Origin: Ciona intestinalis
Lineage: Eukaryota; Chordata; Ascidiacea; Phlebobranchia; Cionidae
Direction: 5' to 3'
Length of the DNA: 64,000 nt
Assembly: GCF_000224145.3 (NCBI RefSeq)
Contig: NC_020177.2
Coordinates: forward strand, 2,066,325-2,130,324
The notes below the pieces were generated by a model. That model was not told where the DNA came from, did no database searches, and was given only the letters and a program-made list of their open reading frames with translations. Shown piece after piece: positions 14,401-26,600 of this stretch (position 1 is the first letter of the stretch; each line of letters opens with the position of its first letter). A program made the position numbers and the translations under genes.

Positions 14401-17269
14401 ACATTCCAAAACATTTCTTATTACGCGTTTTTACTTCTTCGTTTCCACTGAAAGTATATACACGCTGGGGCAAGATGGGACAACTTTTTATTCTATTTTC
14501 TCTTCCTATTTGGTAGTAAACAAAGAACATTTAAAAAATTCTAAAATCGTATCCTCACGACTCCTACGAAGCGTTGTTTACTGTTCAAAACAAAATCACG
14601 ATTATTGAATAGCTGTCCCATTTTACCCCACAGTTCTACATTGTCATGCTTACCGTTTTTTTTAGCCAAGCTCGTTTCTTCTTCCTCGCATTCGAGGCAA
14701 TCGCCATTGATGTGCTTTGGAGAATTCCCGTTTACGCTTGGCTGCTTCCTGGGGCTTGATTGGTTGAGGCGTGAACCCTTTCGATTGGCGCTGGGTGTCT
14801 AATTATAATACATTAGCTACAAAGGGCTTAACTTTTAAAGATACTTGGTAACTAGGTAATTAAAATAAACCATTGGAGGCGAACATGTGTTTGATGTTTA
14901 TGGCGGAATAGGAAAAATGCGAACTTTTTAAGTTTGATGGAAAAGAGTCTGATTTGACATGTGTGTTACTTTTAAAGTAAAGTGCTTTAAAGTAAAATTT
15001 TAATTTCGTTTGAAAACCAATATTTTTTCTGTGCTTACCTGAGTGCCAAGCGACAACACACGTAGCATCGTGTCGAAGGCAGGGATGTGTAGGGGATTCC
15101 CCGTTGTGTCGTTGTTAAGGGACTCCGCACGGTGGCGCCCCATACTTGTGGTCCGCTTATGTAGGGCGTACGTCACGACGCTGGTGTTCAAAGCCGAGAG
15201 GAGAATTGACGCAATTTTCAAGCCTGTGTTAACAACACATCTTACACCGTTTACTTTTAATAAAAAGCAGAGAACCTGGAACGCCCTGCAATCTACTCGC
15301 GAAATTGCGCTGGGATTTAAGCCAGCTAAGAATCAATGATATTTTTGCATGGAAACCCGAATGACCCCACATGCCAGGAGAAGCACAAGAAACGTAGCGA
15401 TGCAAGTGATATTTTCTAAGGTTTTTAATCTCGCCGTGTCAGATATTTGAAACAAAACTTGCGTAGGCAGTTTCGGAATCGCGATGATTCATTGTTAATT
15501 CCGCGCTTTTCCAAGTTACGTGCGCCTCGGCTGATCCGAATGTTGAAACAGATCAACAATGCGGCCAAGCCAATATGATTCTCCTCAACCATGTAAGCTT
15601 GAAAAGTTACAACACAATGTCATAGCTGCATACTTACTACTCCCCTAATCGTAATATAAACGTGTATTAAACATTTTAAATCAATGTATAACCTAAAACG
15701 TTAGTATACGTGTGAACCGCCCTGACCCCACAAGGTGACACAATATTGAGACCCCGTCTGTTATCACCGATCAAAAAAGCGGCCGTCACGAAAGATCCCT
15801 TATATATATATTTCCAAAGTAATCGATTAGCAGATATTCATTCCGTCGCGCATATGAACTACCATTGTTGCGCATATCGATCGTGCGCAAGACGAAATTA
15901 AAAGCCGAAGATTCAAATCTCCGCAAAGGACAAGCGATCACCTGAAAATAGCTGGATTATTAATATTTAATGCATGATACCGAATAGAATCCCCTGCGTT
16001 ACTTTACCTCAAGTTTACGTATATACCTCACGCGTAGGTACAACCCGTATTTAAACTTAGAGCGTCAGCGTCCTATTTATAATTAATAAACGGGCCAACG
16101 TAAAAGCATTGTCTCGTTGGCACTTTACGTAGCAAAATTGGTCTTTATTACGTCACAATTCGCTTTTTTTACCGAAACCAGGTGACGGTCATGCAGTTCC
16201 TGTTTATCGTTTTTTCTCTTTCAAATGCAGCGTCTTAATCATACACCAATCACCGCTTAGTCACGTTTCTACAACCTAGTCACCTTCCGTCGCCGCTGTC
16301 GCTCCAAAACCCTCAGATTGTGACGTCACAGAGGCTTCGCTTCGAAGGATCTTGGTCACGACGTCGATCATATACGCGACCCCCACTATGACGTCAACAA
16401 TGGTAAGGTTGATAATGAAGATATACATCCGCTGTCGAAGTCGTCTGTCGAAAATTATTTTGGGTCAACTAATTAGAAAAATTAAAAATCATTCGAGCGT
16501 AAAACACGTGACGCAAAAGAGATTCGTCATGTGGCTGTTAAAATCAAGATTACTCAGATTTGGCATATTCAAAATTTGATTGTTAAAATGTTTAAAAATT
16601 AATGCTTGTATATATTACAAATATATATATTGTTATAAATAGAAAACAGTGGTGGCGACTGGCGATATTTCTAAAATAACGTAAGCTGTTCTTTGAAAGC
16701 GAGATGAAAAACACTTCACTGGAACAGCTCGTATAGGTCTATATTTACACGTATGCGTATGTCATTAAAGTTACCATTTAAAACGGTGCGGTTGGCCACA
16801 AAATAGTAAAACACGCATACACAAATTCACAATAGTACATATAATAAATGTAACTAGGGAGCATAAGGTGTAAGCATGTGATGCGCAGTGTAACAAGTCC
16901 GGTTTACACCTTGTCTCGCCACGCGGTCAGGATGAATAAGTTATGACGATCAGACACTTATAGTACTACGGGGGGAGATGGGACATCTCTGGGACTTAAT
17001 ATCCAAATATCCTGATTGTGTTTTAAACAATTAACAACGCTCTATACGTGTCCTGAGGATACGGTCTTATAATTCTGTGGGTGTTCTTTGTTTACTACCA
17101 AATGGGATGACAAAATGGAATGAAAAAGATGTCCCATCTTCCCCCACCCTACTGTACAAAGTTAGATTGCTTACTTGAAGTTGCTTACGATGCAAACCAA
17201 TGCAAAGAGGTTGATTAGTGTACAGCATGCCGACAGAAGAAGGACAACTATCTTTATTTCGAAACTCAT
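11492..17269 (-). CDS. Divergent seven-transmembrane receptor with giant loops
   Basis: Ten exons join in phase: 17269-17175 (ATG), 16444-16284, 15457-15371, 15223-15039, 14798-14654, 14301-14185, 13243-13042, 12804-12641, 12543-12433 and 12096-11492 (stop), giving 1872 nt, 623 aa. TM1 residues 6-28 (VVLLLSACCTLINLFALVC); TM2 ~42-66 with NLTIVD, matching the Asp of rhodopsin-like TM2; TM3 ~102-128; TM4 ~300-322 (VIWIVFLITWLLP, with its Trp and Pro); TM5 ~472-496; TM6 ~512-535; TM7 ~582-605 with APSLY where NPxxY is usual, then a basic helix-8 segment. The second intracellular loop is about 165 residues, Ser- and basic-rich (SSKSRRKKSMSR). The second extracellular loop is about 145 residues with several N-glycosylation sites. 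DRY and CWxP are not evident. I infer an orphan class A-like receptor; ligand unknown. Confidence 0.7.
12156..12345 (-). mobile_element. Cimi-1-like MITE copy
   Basis: Diverged copy in the last intron of the receptor gene; right end reads TTGTCCTGTTTTCCCC. Confidence 0.75.
14464..14633 (-). mobile_element. Cimi-1-like MITE copy, ends trimmed
   Basis: Core and both GGGG/CCCC ends are present, but the outer TAGTA termini are lost. It ends about 20 bp from the receptor exon border at 14654. Confidence 0.75.
16961..17156 (+). mobile_element. Cimi-1-like MITE copy
   Basis: Full length; it lies in receptor intron 1, just downstream of the TM1 exon (ends at 17175). Confidence 0.85.
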
Positions 17270-17339
17270 TTCCGTCCGGTAACTTTCCGGCTGAAGAGCC
17301 CCGGAAATCGATCTCAGGATTTATAAACACGTCATTAAT

Positions 17340-20079
17340 GAAACATTAAGCGACAGAGGGCGCTGTTAAACAAAGGGATCAATTATTAATGACGTAATAA
17401 TGGTAGGAGGAAAAGCAATAACTAAACTGAAAAGTCAAGCGCCTAGAAAGCGTGTGTTGTGCAATTAATACGCAACGTTAACTTTAGTGGAAAATGCATT
17501 TAAAAACTGCCATTACTTTTGGTGCAAACATACAAAAAACTACGAATTCAAAGTTGTCGTCGCGATAGTTTATGTACCGGTACCAAAAAAAAGAAAATAA
17601 AGGTCAAAAATCTATTTTCTTTATCCTACTCAATTAAAAACTAGATTTCGTTTTTGCTTACGTACTTCAATTGATACAACAGCTGTTGCATTACCTACGT
17701 TTAATTAACAGCTATTTTTTTACATGCGAAGCCCACTAAAATTAGAGTCACCGGTATATAGAAGCTTAACAGCAGCACGTCGACGTTCGATCTACGTAAT
17801 GTAGTTTACTGACAGGTGCACGAACTAGTTATTATTACACACGACCACACCTGCACGTTTTCCCTTTAGTTTTGCCGTAGCCGCTTAGACTAGAAATTGC
17901 CACCTAACTTTTGCTTGCTTCTAAGTTTAGTCTTCGTGTTTTAAAACTCTCTAAAGATAAATATGCAACTGAATTAGTTCTTTATATATAGGGAAATGTC
18001 CTCTAATCCTGAGCAGGATATTGGCATGCAGTAGGTGTCACATTAATGTTAAACCTTTTTCTCACACCAGTCGCTTAACAGTCGGTTCGGTTTAAGGGGT
18101 TATAAATTATGTAACAGTCTTTGTTAAAGGTGATTCTAAAAGATCAATAATCGCATAGCGAAAGAAGTCGGCGTCTGGCACTGTCCATTTTGGCCTCGTG
18201 TAGCCAGACAAAGTTGTTTGTATTCGACTTACATTGCCGGATACAGAACAACATTTGACTGTCAATCAAGCATACAGCACTCGTGCTTTACATATTGCAT
18301 TATCTTTACTTATTCTATAATCACACTTATGGCCATAAAATATTATTAAAATAACACTAAACAACCAATAGTTACTATAATACGACTGCTGTTGCTATGG
18401 CGCAATAAAAGGGGGGCTCTTTTTAATTACTTGTTTCCAATTTACCCTCCCCGTCTTTAATTCCATTTTTTTAAACCATAGTAAAACCACTTTGACTAAT
18501 AATACCAATCGGTTAATTATTCGTATGCGGATTATGGCCTGCATGAGCCTACAGCTTCTAGCAACCCGGTAATGGTACAGCTCATTTAACATGTAATCCG
18601 AAGGCTCTGCTTGGTATTTACAAAATCGATTGAACAAGGGCGACTGATGAGCTAGTAACAGACCAACTTCGTCTTTTGGCAAAAATTACAGTCAAGTCAC
18701 ATGCAAGCATCAATTTAAATTACATTTTCGGAAAGAAATTCCACGTTAAATTATCGATTTGATTTTTACGTTTGAATAGAAATAGCAAAGTGAAACGTCG
18801 ATAATCGTTTTGGCCTGATAAATTATCTCGTTTTGGCAGAATTTCAACACAATATCGAGCTATTTTCTAATATTAGTGAGGTAATCTAATTCTAATGTAT
18901 ATCAAATTTTACCGACACAGGTATGCACAAACCGAAACTGCAGAGGCAACATTACTCTTGTAAGCGCATATAACCGTTACATTGGCGATTCACTCTACTG
19001 TCAAGTTCTCTGTAATTATTAAATTATATAAACTAGAAACAAAAAAAACATCTATGCTCTTTAGTTGTTTATCCAGAAAGAACCAAAACTTGCAAGAACC
19101 TACACTCAAAGAGTTTCAACTGCGCAAAGCGACCTTGGTATAAGTTATATCATTTGTATCTACAAAGCCTAAACTAACGAAGTTCGGTATTTTAGCATAA
19201 ACCCTAACCCTAAAGCTATGCCGGGTATCTGCAGCTAAGTCTATGGCAAAAACTGTCGAGTTGTGACAGGAGTTATTCAAAAATGACTCATTTTCTATTG
19301 GTCGATTTGAATTTGATCCGACTGCTTCGAATTGGCTTTTAATTGTCTCAATCGTGGGCAATACTGACGTTGAACAAGACACTGTGAGCTGCGGGGCCCT
19401 TTCTTTAAAATTCTCTCTCGTGTTTACACATTTATCTGAAGAAGCACCTGCCTTTCATTCCGTATATTCTCTCGAATGCGTATACAAAAAAATCCTACAC
19501 TGAAAGCCTTACGCAAATAAAAACACGCAAAGTCTGTATAAAATTTAAAACAAACAATATTTCCACCAGTCTTAGTATATGCTAGTTCGGAAATGCTTCA
19601 TTGTGTTGTCATAACGGCGCTCTGTGACGACACAGAAGAGACGTCGTATACTACTCCAGCTGGATTAAACCCGGAAACAGAGCACCAATCAAAACAAATA
19701 GCGCACCACCATTCGACAATGTTAATCTCGCGGTTGGCCATTAAAGTCCTCACAAAAATATCGTCCTGGACAAGTAACAACAAACAACGAAATGAAGGTG
19801 ACCGCTACCTTGAACAGTACATCAAACTAAATTGTATACAGTTTGATGACACCTAATTATGACGTAACATATTCCCTGTATGTGTAAACAGACGTTTCTA
19901 AAAAATCTAGAGTTCTAGATCTAGACCAACTGTACTTTGTATACAAATTTCGTATTCGCCTATTTCTTGTAACGTGACTAATTAGAACTTTTCAGCTACT
20001 TTAAATTCCCCGCAAATATCCATTAAATAGACCCTACAGTTATAACATGACCCTTATTCGTGGAATAACACTGATACCT
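17340..20079. other. Gene-poor stretch, nothing recognised
   Basis: About 2.7 kb upstream of the receptor. Short open stretches exist on the minus strand (18395-18682, 19116-19382) and on both strands near 19600-19850, but none has an ATG start with family similarity or splice context. It may hold the receptor's 5'UTR exon and promoter. Confidence 0.4.
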
Positions 20080-20685
20080 ATATAAACGTATATAAGACTG
20101 CCCTTTAACGTAACTTGCAGATGGTTTCCACATATTGATTTAAAATCTACAATCTGTGCAAGCACAGCGTGCGTTATAACCACAGGAAATTACGAACAAG
20201 CGCTCCCACGATGGCAATTGAAAAAGTAGCATTGAATAGTGTAGCCGCACACCCATACATTGTATGTGTGAATGGAATATACAGCAGACAAATTGCAAAA
20301 TGTATACAAAAACAAAAAAGGAAAGACTCAGTTTGCTAAAAATACTTTTGTACAAGGTCAGGATATAAAAATGCTGCGTTTGTCCTTTTTCTTGCTGTTT
20401 TTATGCTCTTGTGGCATTACTGTGCTATACCACTATAACTAATAAATTTACAAAAGGCAGGATGTAGACTATACTTGTCTAACATCTGAGATGAAATGGT
20501 AATTATGCAAATGTTCCGGATATTACGTCACCTATTCCGGCTAAGACTGGCTAGCGCAATTCAACGGACGTTACATATACGTCCTGTTATTATCTTACTG
20601 ACCAAACAACCGAACGCACTCATTTCACAGAAATTTATTTTGCAACTGACTGATAAAGGTAAAAGTACGTCCGCATTCTTTACAA

Positions 20686-23600
20686 TTAACCGGCATGTGT
20701 CATGTCGGTTGCTATCTCCAAACCGTGCTGCAAGTAAAACAAGCGTTACCGAAACATTGAAATGTAATGTAACGAGCGTATTTTAGTTCGTAACAGACAT
20801 TGGGGCCATGTGATTTTTTAGCAGCTGCAGTACTAATTGTTTGGTTTTGTTTGGTTTAGTATACTATGGGCAAGACAGAATATCATTGATACCTAAATCC
20901 CACATTTTCTGATCGTGTTTCGATCAATTAACGACGATCTTTTAAAGTCGCCGGGCTGTGGGTATATGGAATTTGGTAAATATTGTTTTTACCAAATGAG
21001 ATAAGAAAATAGAATGAAAACATAACCTATTTTACCCCAGCTCACTAAGTATAATAAGGGTTAAAAAACGTTAGACAGTTTAGGGTCATATTCATGTACA
21101 GAGAGTAATTTGATACAGGTGCACGGGGAATAAGGCATTGGGGTTATTGCATGGTAAAAACGAGGGTAACTGGAGTACAAGTGAGATATAAACCTAAAAA
21201 TTTTAGGAATGTGTGGTAACTTGTTAGGTAATTTTAAAATCTTTTAAGTTCTAATGCATGCACCTACTTCCACCGTGTTTACGAAGACATTTGAAACCCC
21301 GAACCCAGACGGGAGTGGTAGGGTTTGCAGCGTCATTGAAACATCTAAAATAAGTGGAGTTACTGTAAAAACTTTCAAAATATTAAAAGGTACATAACCT
21401 AAATAAACCATATAAATATTATAAATAATAAAGTTTTTATTGTGCCTTTCTTCATATTGAGGTGAGTCTGTGCAAATTTAGGGACGATAAGAAACGTATA
21501 GTAGAGTGGGGAAAGATGAGACTCACTTTCATTATATTTTATCGTCTTATTTGGTAGTAAACAAAGAACATTCAAAGAATTGTAAAACCATATTCTCACA
21601 ACTCTAATAAATCAGTGTTAATTGTCTAAAACACGATCGGTATATTTGGATATTATCTGCTAAAGGTGTCCCATCTTACTCCACAGTACTATGTAATATT
21701 ACATATGCGACATGCGATTGTATATAATTCAATCGATGTAATTTGATGAACCAAGTGGTCGTGGTGGAATTTATAAAATATTGTATTTTTTGTGATATAA
21801 TTTCGACTACGACCGATACTACCCGTCTTTTCGCTTTTATAAACTCTTCTGTTTTTCGTTATCGTGACCAAAGAGACGAAATAAATTTCATTCTTCCTCT
21901 TATAGACGGAATGTAATTAGACTCTTAGTCTTAATTTAAAAACTTACTGTTTACGCTTGGCAGCAATCTCTGGGCAATGTTGTTCACAATCAGATCGACC
22001 AGGACAACGGGGAGATCCCCGATCTTGGAACTGGACACGGTTGACTTGGTAGTTAATGCACTGATCTGACCACGCAGATTACCATTCTCTACTGTCACAT
22101 TACCAGTCAAACTAGCCGCCTGTATCATGATAAAACAACCAACTTTAGGCTAGTTTTGGAGTACATAAATATAAAGTAGGGTATAGGGAAAGATGGGACT
22201 CATTTTCATTCTATTTTCTAGTCCGATTTTTAGTAAAGTAAGCAAAGAAAATTAAAAGAATTAGAAAATTTTAGTGTTCGAAACACCATCAACCATAGCT
22301 TACTATTGAAATGTTGAGAGCATCGTTCAAACTACCGTTTTCAGCCACTACAAAAGTAACAAGGTCAAACTTGGCTGTTATATTCACATTCTCCGATGTT
22401 GTGCGAGCGAAAGGGCTCTCGGTGGGATGTACGAAAAACCGAAGGGGCCTGGAAAGTATAAAGTGTCCATTCATAAATGAAAAGTACAATGTTAAATATA
22501 CGGTTCAAATCTGGAAAGTTTTGATATTGCTGTAGGATTTAAAATCCTTCCTTTGATTTTGTCATACATAGTATCTATAGTAGCGTAGGGTGAGTTGGGA
22601 AGCCATTTTATTCCGTTTGCTGGTACCATGTAGTAAACATTTAAAGAATCATAAACTGTATGCTTACGACTCCCATAGACCGTTGGTTTAAAACACGATC
22701 ATAATACTTGAGTATTATGTGCTAAAAGTGTCCTGTCTCCCCCTTACTATATATATATATATAGTAGTCGTGTTAGTTCACAACCGAAAAATGTGGTTCA
22801 CAAGCTCTATGTTGCCACTTTCGCGTTTATGATATAACATCGAATGCTTCGTTCGACGCAATAACGGATTTCCCAATATGTCAGACTTACAAAATCTAAT
22901 CGTGTATGAATGAATGAATGAATGAATAAATAATATATAAAGCTATACTGCACATAATGATACACTTGGACAACTGTGTTGTTACTGCGAGATTTATGGT
23001 GTACTAAAACGATGTTAAACTATGGTAAAGCCACATGCGTACACAACACACCTGTTTCTTCCAAAATTTGCGAACCCTGGTAGAAATCCAGCCATTGTGT
23101 CTGTCGTAAAGTTGAAGCCAACGTAACCTGCGAGCTGTTAAAAGAAATAAAAACAAAATAATAAAAGGAAAGCAAAATGATAATTATTAAGTACTTTTGA
23201 ATATGGCGAAATTGGTTTTGTTATTTACTGTCGACGAAAAATTATTTAATTTATGAGACCTGCAAAATACCCACACAGTGTCATTGTCACAGTGATTTTT
23301 TGTAACGGTTTATTCAATTTTAAAAAATGATCAGCTTTAGGTTTTTGTCACAGGGTATTGGTAATATAGAAATTTTAAAAAAAAAAGGGGGGGATTTGGG
23401 GGGGGGGGTTTGGTTGGGTAAGGTCCTGTAGCGCCGTATGCGGAATTTTTGTATGAACGCCAAATTTTGCCAAATTACTTAATATAGGTTCAATATACAA
23501 TGGTTTATAGTGACAAAAAAATCGACAAAACGCATTTAATTTACTCGCTGTGCGCAAACTACTTTCCGCTAATGACGTTTCATGATCGAACAACTGTGTG

Positions 23601-26600
23601 TTTAACTTCCTTGTGAATCGAAACTGCTTCATACAATCAGCAAAACCCCGTGCTGACGATAACAGTTTAACCCACAATATACTTCGTGATTGGCGTTACT
23701 TGTCAAACAAAAAAAACATGAGCTCATGTTTCCGTGAACCGAAAGTTGTGACAAACGCATGTATATTGTATAAACCGCAGTAGAGTTTTGTTGAAAAATA
23801 CCCTAAACTGGGTTATATAAATGGGTTGTTTCAACGCGCTATATTATTCCAGTAGTCGTACACCCAAAAGAGGAAAAGAGTTTGTCATTTTAAAGTTAAA
23901 ATACCATTACGACCAACATACTATCTTTATACTGCATTATCGTATAATCATGCTGCGAAATAAAGTGATGTTGGCATTCGTGTTGGTGGCGTGCTTGGTA
24001 CTACTCACGTCGAGGGTGAATGCTGGTCGCCGTAGGTCTAGTACACGAATGAGGTAAGTACATTGTTTTATGGCATATTTAATTGACGCCCTTTACAATT
24101 AACACCGGCGGTTAAAACAGCCTTACAGTTAAGACTTTTTGAATTAAACATTTTAATAAATACTTTGTGGGGTAAACCATTGCTCTTAAAATAGTTGCCT
24201 TATTAGTAAAACGTGGGGCTAAAGCGGGAATATATTCTGGTAGCATACACCCGTATATAACCTTTGGGTTGTCCCAAAGTTAGGTTGTCCCACCAGCCGA
24301 AGTAGGTTGGGGTAAGATGGGATACGTTTTCAATATATTTCGCTAAGCACAAAACCGGGTAATATTTCCAACAGTTTATTTTAGTCGACAGAATCCTGGT
24401 GGTCGTTGGGGTGGTGCTGGTGGCGGTCGTCGTGGGGGCTGGGGTTTTTGGGACAATGAGCTTGCAAGAGCGAAACGTGACATCAAAAATGAAAACGCAA
24501 TTGTTGACGAGTTTGTTCAATAAAACTGACATGCTGTAACTTTTAAAGTCTTGTTGTACAATCTTATGTATATTTCAAGCATTTACTGCCAACTCGTTGG
24601 TTCAATAATTAAGTGAACGAATTTTCTCTTAAATTTTATTATTTTTTCCGAAAATCATATTAGAGCAGCGGTTCCCAAACTGGGGTCCGCGGTCCAACTG
24701 GGGACAGCAGTTTACTGGGTTCGCAATGAAGCAATGAGTGTGGTCCTAAACCAGTGAGACTGTGGTACGCGTATTATATAGTGGTACGCGAAGGTCTCCC
24801 AGGTGGTACGCGAGCAACTCATTAAGTTTGCACCAAACGGTCGCAAATGATATTTTCTTAGCAATTTATTGATTGACGTATTTTAAGTCACATAAGTTAA
24901 AAGGAAAATATCCAACCTGTTTTCAAGCACGTGCAGGCTAAATATTCAAGGGGACAATCGCTATTATGACGCAAATGATCAACGTGTAAATTGCTATTAT
25001 GTTGTAATTAATTGCCAGGTCAGACAATCGCTATTATATATGATGCAGTGAATCCACGTGTGAATCCGTACTATTTCGTAATAAACACGCTGTTTGGCTG
25101 AGAAAACATTGCAAATATACAGCAGTGCTACTTCTGAAACATATTAGGATAGTAAGATTAAACGAGTGAATGAATCTTAAACATATACGGAATTTACCCT
25201 TGGGGGTAAATTTACCCCCAGTTTAGTTGGTCTAGTATTTTATAACCATAACTTTTATAAGTGCTCCATTATAAAAAGCTGGAAAATAACCAACAATAAA
25301 CTTAAAGTATATAGTAGGGTAATGGAGATGGGACACATTGTTAGCCGACTTTTTTAATTTTCTTTTTACCATTAAATGATAATCAGGAAAATTAGGTTAC
25401 GGAATTATTCAAAAAAAAGTTATCACGACTTTATAAAGCGCGCGTCAGTACTATTTTTGAATATTAAAAAACTATGTAAAATAGAAACAGTATATGTTTA
25501 AAACAGGTAAAAAAAATCATATAGTAAAGCCGAAGAAGTTTTGTCGTTTGCGAGTGTGAACGATTAAATTTGTTTCATAACTTCATTAAACATTTTGTAC
25601 AGTTTAATTTTGTCTCTTCAGTTTAATTTAACAATATACCCATTTTCGTTCAAACAATACCAATTTTCATAAAATAATATAATGTAGGTAACAGCATGTT
25701 AAAAACTAAAGCGGTAGGGCAAGGAAGGGAATTTTTAAGCCAGATTTTCAAAACGTACAGTATAATATTTCGTGTTATTTACGTGTATCCGTAATAATAA
25801 ATACACTTAATGACCAAAATTAACAATGATTTTTATCCTGTGTGTTTTCGAATTTGTAAAAATTTCACTTGTTGTGCGAATCGTAAATAACTCCTCGTGT
25901 GTTTTATTATAGTTTTTGAATTATTGTCAAATAATAAAGGAATGATACTACCAATTCGTGGTATCACCCGCGGAGTAGTCTATTTTGATTTTAAAAAGCA
26001 GTCTATTTTGATTTTAAAAATATTTGGCAATATGTGCTTAAGTGTCCATCTTCCCCCACTGTACTATACACAAATAAATGTCGTTTTGATTAAAAGACTT
26101 GGATTGTGGAAATATTATAAGAAAAGAATTACTACCAGCTAGTTAAAAACATATGTGGTGACCTGCAGTTTGAAGATGGTGTTTCGATTTTAATGGCGCT
26201 CAACAAGGATTATCATATATTCATATTGTATTGAACGTAACTTGCTTTATCCTTGCGTGGCCGGAAACGGCAGTCCTTATAACACGGGTGTTTAAACACC
26301 TCGCACCAGCTATACGAGTTACCATTTATGTTACTTTGTAGGTGATTATTTTTGTTTTTATTTTTTTCTGCCTGGTTGATATATTGGACAACCCATTAGT
26401 GACCACTGGGTTGGAGCAATATATAGTAATGTTTAAATAATAAAGGATAATAGTAATCAGGAGTTTCACCCAAACATACTGTATTGAGACTTTGGAAATA
26501 TTAGCCAATGTGTGCTTAAGTGTCCCATCTTTCCCCACTGTACTATCTAGCAAATTAGATAAATGTACATGTGAATGGCTATTTCTTTCTCTTTTGTTGA

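Noticed and set aside
17067..17330. Minus-strand frame of 87 codons over the receptor's first exon
   Set aside because: It starts with GTG and runs on into the MITE. The neighbouring frame from the ATG at 17269 gives a transmembrane helix with the correct phase, so that was chosen.
19116..19382. Minus-strand frame of 88 codons as an extra receptor exon
   Set aside because: GTG start, no fitting splice sites, and the receptor already begins with an ATG at 17269.
20496..20786. Plus-strand frame of 96 codons, conserved in the right arm (46382-46684, minus)
   Set aside because: Conservation is explained by the duplication; the true signal is the last BPI exon on the other strand (GLEIATDM).
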